This document shows, one piece after another, positions 54,166 to 62,631 of a stretch of 64,000 bases of DNA. Source of the DNA: Planctomycetota bacterium (GTDB lineage Bacteria > Planctomycetota > B15-G4). Location of the stretch: the NCBI GenBank assembly GCA_029259715.1, contig JAJDEP010000019.1:248001-312000 (forward strand), given 5' to 3'. Within the stretch, counting starts at the first letter, position 1, and each line of letters starts with the position of its first letter. Made by a program: the position numbers and the translations under genes. The notes below the pieces were generated by a model. It did not search any database, had not been told where the DNA came from, and saw only the letters and a list, made by a program, of their open reading frames with translations.

Positions 54166-56480
54166 GGTGTGAGCTCCTGGCCGAGGTAGAAGGCCAGCTC
54201 CGGCTGGTTGAGCAACGTGTTGAACACCGGCACGCCGGCGTCACCGCCGTGCTTGCCGCTGTGCTCGAGCAGGATCGCGAAGGCCAGCACCGGCTCGTCC
54301 TGCGGGAAGTAGCCGGCGAACCACGAGTGGTCGGGCTTCTGGTCGACCTCGGGCGTGCCGGTCTTGCCCGCCACGTCGATGCCCAGCCGCCGCAGGGCCT
54401 CGCGATCGAGGGCATCGGCCGTGCCCCCCGGTGCCGTCACGCTCTGCAGCCCGTGACGCACGGCGGCCAGGTGGGCCGCCGAGAGTCCGAACTCGGTGGC
54501 GGCGCGGGGCTCCACCGGACCGTAGCCCTCGATGGACGCCACCAGCATCGGCGGTCGCAACACGCCGGTGCCGATCGCCCCCATCATGGCCGCCACCTGC
54601 GCAGGCGTGACGTCGTCGAGGGGCGCCTGCCCGATCCCCAGCCGCATGGTCGCGACGCGGCCGATGTTCCCTGCGGGCAGCGGATTCCAGGCCTCCGTCA
54701 CGCCGAAGCCCACCTGGACGCCGGAGGCCGCGAGGACCTCGTTGTCGAGCAACATCGACGTCGAGTGCCCGAAGCCCAGAAGCCGGGTCCAGTGCAACAG
54801 CCGGTCGCCGCCGATACGGTCCGCGAGCCAGAAGAAGTAGTGGTTGCACGACTTGGCCAGGGCGCGGTCCATGGCGATCTCGCCGTGGGTGCCGAGACAG
54901 CTCAGCAGCTGGTCACCGATGGTCATGCGCCGTGTGCAGAGCAGCGTCTCGGTGGGCGTGATCACGCCCTCGGCCAGCCCGGCCAGGGCCACCACCGCCT
55001 TGAAGGTCGAGCCCGGCGGCGGGAGGTTGCCGGTGACGCCGGTGCTGATCGCGCGCTGGAACAGCGGACCCCGCGGGTCAGCCATCAGCTCGGCGTAGTC
55101 GGTGGAGAACTGCTCGCGCCGGGGCCGCGGCGACGTGGCGAGCGCGCGCACGGCGCCGGTGCGCGGGTCGAGCAGGACGATGGCGGCGGGCACGCCGGGA
55201 TGCTGCTCGCCCTCGGACTCGAAGCCCTCCAGCACCCCGTCGACCACCTTCTCGCAGGCCCGCTGCAGATTGACGTCGAGGGTCAGCGTCACGTTGAGAC
55301 CGCGCTGGGGTGAGACCCGGTCGATCTCTTCCTCACCGTCGCCGCCCGCTGCCGCCGGCGTGCGGGCGATGTAGCCGCGCTTGCCGCGCAGCAGCGCTTC
55401 GAGCGCCCGCTCGAGCCCGAGCACACCGCGCTCCTCGGTGTAGCCGTAGTCGATCTCGCGGACGATCACGCGCAACCGCTCGAACTCCGACAGCTCCTCC
55501 GGGGTGAGGCTCTCGATGGCGGCCAGGTCGGCGAGCCGCAACCGATTGGCCTCGGCACGCTCGATGTCCGCGGGGTTCGGCTGGCCGACTTTGCCGATCA
55601 ACACCGTCGCCAGGTCGGCGACCGCCGGCGGATAGGTGCGCCGCCGCTTGGTCGTCACCGCGAATCCGGCCAGGGCCTCGGCCCGCAGCGCCACCAGGGT
55701 CTCGGTGTCGTAGGGCACTGGCGAGAGCGCCAGCGCCGGGTCGTCGTCGAACTCGGCGTGCAGGTCGCGGGTGCGGTCGAAGTCGTCGCCCTCCGCTGTC
55801 CGCGCGGCGATGCGCACGACGCGCTCGTCGATCTCGACCACGGCTTCGTCGAGGGTCGCCATGAGGGCTTGCGGCGTGGTCCTCACGAGGTAAGCCAGAT
55901 CGTGCAGGGCATCCCGCTCATCCGCGGCGCGCAGCATCGCCTGGGCCGCGCCCCGGTCGAAGCCCGGCAACTCCGACACCTCCCGGGCGCCGCCCCACTC
56001 GCCCTCCGCCAGGCCCGCGGACAGCGCGCCGGCCACCTCCTGCCCGAACACCCGACCGAGATACCACGCCAGGTCCGTGCGGCGGTGGCGCGGCTGCAGC
56101 GCCACCAGGTCGGCCAGAGGCAGGTGTGAGAGCTCCTCCAGCAAGCCGCGGGCCTCGTCATAGGCCGTGCGCATGGGCCGCCGCCGGCCGTCCACGTGCC
56201 GCAGCGCCAGGGCCGCGCCGCCCACCACCGTGCCGCGACGCCAGCTGCGGTAGCGGAAGGTGAGGTCCGCGAGTTCCTCGGTCCGCGCGAGCGGTTCGCC
56301 GTTGCGGTCGAGGATCCACCCACGCTCGAAGGGCAGCGAATGGTACGAGCGGGCGGTGCGCCGGGCCTCCCAGGCCCAGGTCTCGTGCTCGACGATCTGC
56401 AGTTGCAGCAGCCGCGCTTCGACCACCAGGAATCCCGCGAAGAGCAGCAGGAAGACCCCGGTGACCCGGCGCTTCCTCAT
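54162..56480 (-). CDS. mrdA: Penicillin-binding protein 2 (elongation transpeptidase)
   Basis: The 772-aa class B PBP has an N-terminal membrane anchor (VTGVFLLLFAGFLVVEARLL), a pedestal region with RGWILDRNGEPLA, and a transpeptidase domain. The domain contains PPGSTFKAVVAL (Ser491, Lys494 of SxxK), AKSCNHYFFWLADRIG (SxN) and VAGKTGTPE (KTG). It is about 140 residues longer than E. coli PBP2; the extra length is in the pedestal between about residues 90 and 300. The ATG at 56480 overlaps the mreD stop; a start 9 codons upstream would overlap mreD more. It cross-links peptidoglycan with RodA. Confidence 0.95.
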   Translation of the reverse strand: MRKRRVTGVFLLLFAGFLVVEARLLQLQIVEHETWAWEARRTARSYHSLPFERGWILDRNGEPLARTEELADLTFRYRSWRRGTVVGGAALALRHVDGRRRPMRTAYDEARGLLEELSHLPLADLVALQPRHRRTDLAWYLGRVFGQEVAGALSAGLAEGEWGGAREVSELPGFDRGAAQAMLRAADERDALHDLAYLVRTTPQALMATLDEAVVEIDERVVRIAARTAEGDDFDRTRDLHAEFDDDPALALSPVPYDTETLVALRAEALAGFAVTTKRRRTYPPAVADLATVLIGKVGQPNPADIERAEANRLRLADLAAIESLTPEELSEFERLRVIVREIDYGYTEERGVLGLERALEALLRGKRGYIARTPAAAGGDGEEEIDRVSPQRGLNVTLTLDVNLQRACEKVVDGVLEGFESEGEQHPGVPAAIVLLDPRTGAVRALATSPRPRREQFSTDYAELMADPRGPLFQRAISTGVTGNLPPPGSTFKAVVALAGLAEGVITPTETLLCTRRMTIGDQLLSCLGTHGEIAMDRALAKSCNHYFFWLADRIGGDRLLHWTRLLGFGHSTSMLLDNEVLAASGVQVGFGVTEAWNPLPAGNIGRVATMRLGIGQAPLDDVTPAQVAAMMGAIGTGVLRPPMLVASIEGYGPVEPRAATEFGLSAAHLAAVRHGLQSVTAPGGTADALDREALRRLGIDVAGKTGTPEVDQKPDHSWFAGYFPQDEPVLAFAILLEHSGKHGGDAGVPVFNTLLNQPELAFYLGQELTP

Positions 56481-56956
56481 GTCGCGGCTGCCCAGCCCGT
56501 GGCGCACGCCGCGCCCCGCGCCAGGCGAGCCACCGGAATGGCCACGATCACGCCCACGAACAGTTCACGTCCCGCCTGCAGCGGATTCGGCAGCACCATG
56601 CCGAGCAGCCAGCCGGCGCCCATCCAGGCGGCGGCCGCCAGGAAGGCGGCGATGACGAAGCGCGTCCACGGCACGGCCTCGGCGGCGCCCTGGCGCGTCT
56701 CGGTGCGCTGCGCCGCCACGAACATCAAGGCCACCCAGGCGCAGAGGATCTGGCCGCCGGCCGGCTCGAGCAGCACCACCGCCCGGCCCCAACCGAGCGC
56801 CAAGGCGGCCAGGGGCAGCGTGCGGCGCGGCCAGTAGAGCCCGGCGAAGGCCGCCAGGCACACGGTGGGATCGAGGGCGAGTCCGCCGGTCCATGGTGCC
56901 GCGAGCAGGGCGGCCTGCGTGGCCGCCAGGGTGAGCAACAGCAGCAGCAGCGTCAC
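56477..56956 (-). CDS. mreD: Rod shape-determining protein MreD-like
   Basis: The 159-aa membrane protein has about five segments (LLLLLLTLAATQAALLAA, PTVCLAAFAGLYW, ILCAWVALMFVAA, FVIAAFLAAAAWMGAGWLLG, LFVGVIVAIPVARLA). Sequence is weakly conserved, as usual for MreD, and assignment rests on position between mreC and mrdA. The GTG at 56956 overlaps the mreC stop (GTGA) and its own stop overlaps mrdA (ATGA). Confidence 0.8.
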   Translation of the reverse strand: MTLLLLLLTLAATQAALLAAPWTGGLALDPTVCLAAFAGLYWPRRTLPLAALALGWGRAVVLLEPAGGQILCAWVALMFVAAQRTETRQGAAEAVPWTRFVIAAFLAAAAWMGAGWLLGMVLPNPLQAGRELFVGVIVAIPVARLARGAACATGWAAAT

Positions 56957-58239
56957 GGGTCGACGACGGTGACCGGCCGCTCCGGATCGACGTCCGGCCG
57001 CACCAGATCCCATCCTCCGTCCACGGTCACGCTGAACACCGCGGGCACCTCGCCCAGCAGCAGTCCGCCCAGCGTCGGGTGTCCCGCGCACACGATCAGT
57101 CCGGGCTCGGGGCGCCAGTTCCCCGCCTGCATGCGGTCCGCCGAGAGGGGGCTCGGGTGGAACGGGACCACCTGGCCGTCCGCCTCGACCACCAGCAGTC
57201 CGCCCGGCGGCTGAGCCCGGCGCACGATGGACGACGATCCGCCGGCCGTCTCGATGAGCCCGACGAACACGCCGTCCTGCACGACCCACTGCCCGGCCGT
57301 CACACCGTCGGCCCGCCCAAGGTCGACGCGCCAGCGTCCCTCGGCCGACATGCTGCGCGAGAGCCGACCGACGCGGGTCGCCGTCGTCAGGCGCACACCG
57401 GCCTGTCCCTCCACCACCACTGCGCCGAGTCCATGCGGGTCGAAGAGCGGGGCGATGACCGGCTTGAGGTCACCCCGGCTGAACACCGAACCGCCGCCGG
57501 GGACCTCTTCGGCGCCATTGCCGACGACGCGCCCGATGAGCAGGCCCGGCGGCAGGTCGACGCCGAGGAAGCTCACGTCACGCGTGCGCAGCAGTTGTTC
57601 CGCCGGCGGCCGCACCGTCGACGACGCGTGCTCCATGACCAGGCGACCGTCCCGCGCCCGCGCGAGGAAGTGATGCGACCGACCGCCGGGAGCCGCCTGC
57701 CACTCACCGGCCACGGCGCCCACGCTCGGGTGGCCGAGCAGGCGTACGCCGGCGCGACCGGACTCCTCCACCGTGTCGACGAAGCCGATCAGCACGTCGC
57801 GGTGCATCACCGGTGCGCCCCGCTCCACCGCGCCCACCGGCACGTGCAGCGACAGGCGTCGGCCGGCGGGGTCGGAGGCGACCACGCTCACCAGGAGCCC
57901 GGCGCGTCCGTCACGCAGACCGCCGACCTCTCCGCGCACGGCCTCCTCGTAGAGGTCCCATGCGCGGCGGGCCAGGGCCCGCTCCTCGTCGGACGCGAAC
58001 CAAATGTTCTCGTCGTCGACCGCAGGGGACGACAGGGGCCATGCACCGAGCCCCGCCGCGAGCACCGGCTCGCCGGGCCCGTCCGTCGCGGGGATCAACC
58101 CCGAGAGGATCACCTCGAACCAGCGCGCCGCGCCCGCCGGCAACTGCTCGGCGGTGCGCACGGGGCCGAGTCCGGAGAGGGAGGTCAGGCAGAGAGCGAG
58201 GACCAACACGTGCCAGCCGCGTCCGCCTCCGTTCTTCAC
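56953..58239 (-). CDS. mreC: MreC-like cell shape protein, divergent and long
   Basis: The 428-aa protein has an N-terminal hydrophobic segment (WHVLVLALCLTSLSGL). It continues with a beta-rich periplasmic part containing SLHVPVGAVERGAPVMHRDVLIGFVDTVEESG and, repeated later, VDLGRADGVTAGQWVVQDGVFVGLIETAGG. These phrases match the two beta-barrel halves of MreC (DKGxxxGV..GxxVV...GLVG-type). Typical MreC is about 280-370 aa and has a coiled coil before the barrels; here the region 60-110 is helical but short. Position after mreB and before mreD supports the call. Confidence 0.82.
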   Translation of the reverse strand: MKNGGGRGWHVLVLALCLTSLSGLGPVRTAEQLPAGAARWFEVILSGLIPATDGPGEPVLAAGLGAWPLSSPAVDDENIWFASDEERALARRAWDLYEEAVRGEVGGLRDGRAGLLVSVVASDPAGRRLSLHVPVGAVERGAPVMHRDVLIGFVDTVEESGRAGVRLLGHPSVGAVAGEWQAAPGGRSHHFLARARDGRLVMEHASSTVRPPAEQLLRTRDVSFLGVDLPPGLLIGRVVGNGAEEVPGGGSVFSRGDLKPVIAPLFDPHGLGAVVVEGQAGVRLTTATRVGRLSRSMSAEGRWRVDLGRADGVTAGQWVVQDGVFVGLIETAGGSSSIVRRAQPPGGLLVVEADGQVVPFHPSPLSADRMQAGNWRPEPGLIVCAGHPTLGGLLLGEVPAVFSVTVDGGWDLVRPDVDPERPVTVVDP

Positions 58240-58356
58240 CGCTCCCCTCCCGAACTCACTGCCCCGTGACCAACGGGGCCGATTCCTGCGTGTCCCGAGG
58301 CCTCACCGCCGACCAAAGCGGATCAGCCGTTGGCCTCGATCAGCCGGCTCTCTCGA

Positions 58357-59412
58357 TCAAGCCGCCTCCTCGCCCGAGTCCAGCACGCGGCTGTAGAGGT
58401 CGAGCTGGTTGAGGAACTCGCCCGTGCCGCGCGCCACGCAGGTCATCGGATCGCTGGCGATGCGCACGGGCAACTGCACCTCCTGCTCGATGATCTTGTC
58501 GATGCCGCGCAACAGCACGCCGCCGCCGCAGAGCGTGATGCCCTGGGCCACGAGGTCGGCCGCCAACTCGGGCGGCGTGTTCTCGAGCGTCGTACGGATC
58601 GCGCCGACGATGGACATGACCGGCTCGAGCAGGGCTTCCCGGATCTCCGTGGATGTCACCACGGTGCGACGCGGCAGGCCGATCATCATGTCGCGACCGG
58701 CGACTTCCATCTCGAGTTCCTTCTCGAGCGGCGCGGCCGAACCGATGGTCATCTTCACGCGCTCGGCGGTCTGATCGCCGATGAGCAAGTTGTAGTTGCG
58801 ACGCATGTAGTTGACGATCGCCTCGTCCATCTCGTCGCCGGCGATGCGGATCGACTCGCTGTGCACGACGCCGAAGAGCGACATGACGGCGACCTCGGTC
58901 GTGCCACCACCGACGTCGACGACCATCGACGCGAGCGGGTCGGCCACCGGCATGCCGGCGCCGATGCCGGCCGCCATGGGCTCGCTCACCAGGTACACGC
59001 GGCGCGCGCCGGCGCGCTCAGCCGAGTTGATCACGGCGCGGCGTTCGACCGCGGTGATGCCGCTCGGGATCGCGATGACGATGCGCGGGCGCACCATGAA
59101 GGTGCGGTTGTGCACCTTGCGGATGAAGTAGCGCAGCATCTTCTCCGTCACTTCGAAGTCGGCGATGACGCCGTTCTTCAGCGGACGGATGGCCGCGATG
59201 TTGCCCGGCGTCTTGCCGAGCATCTCCTTGGCCTGCAGACCGACGGCGTCACCGTCGAGGAGCACCTCGTTGGTGCCCTTGCGAACCGCCACGACCGAAG
59301 GCTCGTTCAAGACGATGCCTTCGTTCGGGATGCAGACCAGCGTGTTCGCCGTGCCGAGGTCGATCCCCATGTCGATGGAGAACTTCCCGACCATCCACTC
59401 GAACGCCTTCAT
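58357..59412 (-). CDS. mreB: Rod shape-determining actin MreB
   Basis: The 351-aa protein has an amphipathic N-terminus and actin-fold motifs: MGIDLGTANTLVCIPNEGIVLNEPSVVAV (phosphate 1), KNGVIADFEVTEKMLRYF, AIPSGITAVERRAV, VVDVGGGTTEVAVMSLFGVV (phosphate 2), AGDEMDEAIVNYMRRNYNLLIG and LCGGGVLLRGIDKII (adenosine). It forms membrane-bound filaments that guide RodA/PBP2. It is the first gene of the mreBCD-mrdA-rodA operon; 117 bp separate it from mreC. A complete elongasome operon argues for peptidoglycan-based rod growth. Confidence 0.98.
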   Translation of the reverse strand: MKAFEWMVGKFSIDMGIDLGTANTLVCIPNEGIVLNEPSVVAVRKGTNEVLLDGDAVGLQAKEMLGKTPGNIAAIRPLKNGVIADFEVTEKMLRYFIRKVHNRTFMVRPRIVIAIPSGITAVERRAVINSAERAGARRVYLVSEPMAAGIGAGMPVADPLASMVVDVGGGTTEVAVMSLFGVVHSESIRIAGDEMDEAIVNYMRRNYNLLIGDQTAERVKMTIGSAAPLEKELEMEVAGRDMMIGLPRRTVVTSTEIREALLEPVMSIVGAIRTTLENTPPELAADLVAQGITLCGGGVLLRGIDKIIEQEVQLPVRIASDPMTCVARGTGEFLNQLDLYSRVLDSGEEAA

Positions 59413-59478
59413 GAGCGCGCACTCCTCGTTGGGGCCCTGAAGCGTTTCCGCGCCTCACAGGCCTCGACCATCCGGTGC

Positions 59479-59510
59479 GCTCGAGGCCGGCCCCCAAGGC
59501 CGGTTCGAGC
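59479..59510 (-). promoter_or_regulatory. Hairpin in the mreB 5' leader
   Basis: On the minus strand the arms GCTCGA+CCGGCC and GGCCGG+TCGAGC pair as a 12-bp stem with a small internal loop and a 5-base TTGGG apical loop, ending about 67 bases upstream of the mreB ATG. It could be a leader regulatory structure or a terminator for upstream transcription; no T-tract follows. Confidence 0.4.
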
Positions 59511-59682
59511 GCTGTCATCGACCCCTCCCGATTCCCGAGATCCGCCATCTCCAAGGCCGTTCCCGAAATCGCAGGCGATCCGGGGCGGGCCTGAGCCCGA
59601 GGAGGTCTGAGGAGTATTTGAGCAGCGGGACGGGTCGGATCGAAGCCCTAGGGGTCCGAATCTGCACCGACCACTAGGGATG

Positions 59683-59700
59683 GTGGTTCATATCAACCAC
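59683..59700. promoter_or_regulatory. Inverted repeat GTGGTT-N6-AACCAC
   Basis: A perfect 6-bp inverted repeat separated by CATATC lies 270 bp upstream of mreB and 215 bp downstream of the small membrane protein stop. The spacing is that of a dimeric regulator site. No gene is close enough to say what it would control. Confidence 0.35.
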
Positions 59701-59914
59701 TGGCGCTCCGCGCTCCGGCGTGCGGGACGGGGGCTGGCGGAGGTGGTCCGGCGCCGTGAGATCCCGCGGCGCACGGATCCGACACGGGCCGTCGGCTCGG
59801 CGCCCGGGCGAGGGGTCAGCCGTCACGAGCAGGCCCGTGCTGCGTGGGGAGTCGGCCGATGCCGTCTGTGCCCGCGGTCTCGGTCGACGCCCCGTCCGGG
59901 GGCCGTCCGGGGCG

Positions 59915-60154
59915 CTAGATGGGCCAGGTCGAGCCGTAGCTCGACGACATCTCCATCTCGATCAGCACCAGGGCCACGATGAGGGCCACGAAGGTCACCA
60001 GGACCAGGCCCGACTCGATGGTGTGGGCGGTCCCGGCCGATTCGACCCCGTCCGCGGTGACGTCGAGGTCTTCGCTCTCGACGGGCGCGGCCTTGCGGCC
60101 CTTGCCCTTGGAGGGCTTCGGCTTACGGGGGGATTTGGCGGCGCGACGGGCCAC
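59915..60154 (-). CDS. Small tail-anchored protein, basic N-terminus
   Basis: The 79-aa protein has a strongly basic N-terminus (ARRAAKSPRKPKPSKGKGRK), an acidic middle (PVESEDLDVTADGVES), one C-terminal transmembrane helix (SGLVLVTFVALIVALVLIE) and a short tail EMSSSYGSTWPI. The GTG at 60154 has GGAG 6 bases upstream and follows the coiled-coil protein gene by 14 bp, so the two form an operon. No family is recognised. The layout suggests a small membrane adaptor. Confidence 0.68.
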   Translation of the reverse strand: MARRAAKSPRKPKPSKGKGRKAAPVESEDLDVTADGVESAGTAHTIESGLVLVTFVALIVALVLIEMEMSSSYGSTWPI

Positions 60155-60168
60155 GGCGGACTCCGGTC

Positions 60169-61011
60169 CTAGAGGTGGGTCGTTGCCCGGTCGAAGCGCT
60201 GCATGTCGCCGTTCTGCTCGACGATCTTGGCGGTCGAGTAGTCGTCGAAGACCTGATCGACGCGGACCTGACCGAGCCACTGCCCGCCGCGGTAGACGTC
60301 GAAGGTGTAGCCCCGGGCGACCTGGTCACGGCTGCCCGCATCCAGGATCACGAAGCCGTACTCCGTGTCGACGTCGGCCAGGGTCGCCTCGATGGGCGGA
60401 GCGGCCACGACCGAGGTCGGGTCGAATCCGGCGCTGACGGCGACCTGGACGGTGGCGTTCAGCTTGGTCTTCTCGGCCTGGAGCTTGGTGATCTGGCCGT
60501 CGAGGTCGCTGCGCTCCCGGCGCAGGGTCGCGATCTCGTCCTCCATGTCGCGGCGGGCGAGCTCGGCGGTGCGCTGCCCGTCCTTGGCGGACTGGGCCTC
60601 GTCGCGCAGGTCGTCGTTGCGATTCTGGAGGTCGCGGGCCTGCTGCTGGGTGGCCGTCAGGCTCGACTCGATCTCGTCGAGCTTGGAGTTGATCTTGGAG
60701 ACGTCGTCGCGGAGCTGCTGGTTGTCGATCTCCAGCTTGCTCACGGACCGGTTGGAGTTGTCCCGCTCGACCTTGAGGTCGTCGTTCTCCTCCTGGAGCC
60801 GACGCTTCTCCGTGTCGAGCTGCCGTTCCTTGGCGATCGACTCGTTGCGGAGGTCATCGAGTTCAGTCTCGACGGCCGCCTTGTCGGTCACGGCCTGGTC
60901 GTAATCGGCCTTGGTCGCTTCGGTGCGTTGCAACAAGGCACCAGCAGCGCCCAGGACAAGCAGCGCAAGCGCCAGGTTCACGACAACAAGAATTCTTCCG
61001 ACGGTGCTCAT
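60169..61011 (-). CDS. Membrane-anchored long coiled-coil protein
   Basis: The 280-aa protein has one N-terminal transmembrane segment (ILVVVNLALALLVLGAAGALL) and a continuous coiled coil of about 165 residues (about 35-200, rich in LDDLRNESIAKERQLDTEK-like heptads). A small C-terminal beta domain ends it (TLADVDTEYGFVILDAGSRD, GYTFDVYRGGQWLGQVRVDQVFDDYSTAKIV) and resembles an SH3-like barrel. The ATG at 61011 with GGGAGAGG 2-9 bases upstream was preferred over a start four codons earlier. It may be a periplasmic spacer or scaffold; being next to the mre locus could link it to envelope architecture (inference). Confidence 0.78.
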   Translation of the reverse strand: MSTVGRILVVVNLALALLVLGAAGALLQRTEATKADYDQAVTDKAAVETELDDLRNESIAKERQLDTEKRRLQEENDDLKVERDNSNRSVSKLEIDNQQLRDDVSKINSKLDEIESSLTATQQQARDLQNRNDDLRDEAQSAKDGQRTAELARRDMEDEIATLRRERSDLDGQITKLQAEKTKLNATVQVAVSAGFDPTSVVAAPPIEATLADVDTEYGFVILDAGSRDQVARGYTFDVYRGGQWLGQVRVDQVFDDYSTAKIVEQNGDMQRFDRATTHL

Positions 61012-61107
61012 CGCCTCTCCCACTCGGACGGGCGGCTGCGGTTCGGGCCGCGGCCAGACCGGGGCGCCAGTAGGGCGGTCGGAGCGTAGTGAGGCCCCGA
61101 GACGCTG

Positions 61108-62622
61108 TCAAGAAACCCGCGGTCGAACCGCGGCCATCGCCGCTCCCACGAGGCAGACCCATCCGATCCAGTCGCCCCAGGCGGCATACAGGGTGCGGTC
61201 GGTGTGGAGCGGGATCCGTGCCACGAGCAGGCCGGCCACGTCCCGGTCGCGACCCTCCGAGACGAGCCGGTCGGCGCCCGCCGGGCGGCGGCCATCGGGT
61301 CGCACGAGGCACGAGATGCCCGTGTTCGTGGCGCGGAAGAGGGCCCGGCGGGACTCCACCGCGCGGAGCACCGATTGGAGCTCCATGTGGTCGAACTCGG
61401 TCGACCGCCCGAACCAGCCTTCATTGGAGATGTTGACAAGGAATGTCGCCCCTTGCCGGACGAATTCCCGGCAGTACGACCCATAGGCATTCTCGTAGCA
61501 GATGGTGACGCCGAAGGGCCGGCCGTCGAGCTCCATCAGGCTGGGGCCCTCTCCGGGGCGCAGGTCCGGGACGTATCCGGCCATGTCGAGGATGAGCTGG
61601 CGATAGGTCGCGGCCAGCCCGGCGGGCAGCCACCCGATCAGCGGCAGGGTCTCGCCGCCGGGCACGAGCTCGAACTTGTCGTAGCGGCCGAGGCGTTTGC
61701 CCGCGCCGTCGTAGTAGAGGGCCACGTTGGACAGCGAGCCCTCGGGCAGATTCCGCACGAGCGCCCCCAGCAGGAGGTTCGGCGCCGGCTCGGCGGCCCC
61801 CACCAGTCGCGAGACCACGGTCGCCATCAACCGCTCCTCCCGCTCGGCACCGGGGCCCTCGGACACGGCGTAGGGCCACATGGTCTCGGGCCAGACGACG
61901 AGGTCGGGCGGCGTCGACGACGTCACGGCCTCGTGCGTGAGACCCGCGAGCACGGCCATGCGGTCCTCGGAGGCCAGCGGGTTGTCCTTCAGGTGCTGCG
62001 CGAACCCGGGTTGGATCGCGGCCAGCAGCGGGCCCGGCTCGGGCTCGGCCAGCAGCGACGGCCGCACCAGCCCATAGACGAAGAGGAAGACCAACGCCGC
62101 GACGGCGACGCCGGCACCCCGACGTCCCTGCAGATGCGCGAGCAGCCCGCCCGAGACCGTTGTCACCAGGAAGGTCAGCAGCAGCACTCCCCCGAGATCC
62201 GCCGACTGCACCAGCACCGGGCTCGCCGCCACCGCGTGCCCGACGAATTGCCACGGGTAGCCGTTGAGCGGCCAGGACAGTCGCACCATCTCGTGGGCCG
62301 TCCAGAGCACCGGCAGCCACAGGGGTGAGGCGCCCCGGGACAGGACGCGGTGGGCCAGCCAGCCGTAGCCGCCGATGTAGAGCGCCGAGATCACCCCCAC
62401 CAGGCCGTAGTTGATCCAGTGGGTCTCGGCGAGCCAGAGGTTGACCACGCCGAAGAAGACCAGGCCCACCAACCACAGGCGCAGGAAGGCGGCTCGCCCG
62501 GTCGGCGCGTCGGCCGCGGCGGCCGTGAGGGCGATCGGGGCCACGACGACGAGCGGCCACCAGCCCAGGGGCGGGAAGGCCGCGATCAGGGTCGCTGTGC
62601 CGATCACCAGGGGGAGCCGCAT
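61108..62622 (-). CDS. lnt: Apolipoprotein N-acyltransferase
   Basis: The 504-aa inner membrane enzyme adds the third acyl chain to the lipid-modified Cys of lipoproteins. About eight transmembrane segments surround a nitrilase domain with the catalytic triad visible: Glu in VVWPETMWPYA, Lys in LGRYDKFELVPGGE and Cys in VTICYENAYGSY, followed by FLVNISNEGWFG. Length matches E. coli Lnt (512). It is consistent with the many lipobox proteins in this window. moeA lies 9 bp upstream on the same strand, so the pair is co-transcribed. Confidence 0.96.
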   Translation of the reverse strand: MRLPLVIGTATLIAAFPPLGWWPLVVVAPIALTAAAADAPTGRAAFLRLWLVGLVFFGVVNLWLAETHWINYGLVGVISALYIGGYGWLAHRVLSRGASPLWLPVLWTAHEMVRLSWPLNGYPWQFVGHAVAASPVLVQSADLGGVLLLTFLVTTVSGGLLAHLQGRRGAGVAVAALVFLFVYGLVRPSLLAEPEPGPLLAAIQPGFAQHLKDNPLASEDRMAVLAGLTHEAVTSSTPPDLVVWPETMWPYAVSEGPGAEREERLMATVVSRLVGAAEPAPNLLLGALVRNLPEGSLSNVALYYDGAGKRLGRYDKFELVPGGETLPLIGWLPAGLAATYRQLILDMAGYVPDLRPGEGPSLMELDGRPFGVTICYENAYGSYCREFVRQGATFLVNISNEGWFGRSTEFDHMELQSVLRAVESRRALFRATNTGISCLVRPDGRRPAGADRLVSEGRDRDVAGLLVARIPLHTDRTLYAAWGDWIGWVCLVGAAMAAVRPRVS

Positions 62623-62631
62623 GCCGACCGC

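Larger units (their letters stand above)
59413..59914. other. 502-bp gene-free region upstream of mreB
   Basis: Neither strand holds a reading frame I can support; open frames here are composition artefacts without ribosome sites. The region contains the 59479-59510 hairpin and the GTGGTT-N6-AACCAC inverted repeat at 59683-59700. The AT-richer stretch GAGTATTTGAGC near 59611-59622 and CATATCAA near 59689-59696 are the only conspicuous low-GC islands. It probably carries the mreB promoter and leader and the 3' end of the preceding small-protein operon. Confidence 0.6.

Noticed and set aside
59498-59515. GGTTCGAGC resembling a tRNA T-loop upstream of mreB
   Set aside because: No acceptor, D-arm or anticodon arm can be formed around it; it is part of a simple hairpin.
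59680-59982. 100-codon plus-strand frame in the gap before mreB
   Set aside because: Arg-rich composition, no ribosome site, and it runs into the antisense of the small tail-anchored protein gene.
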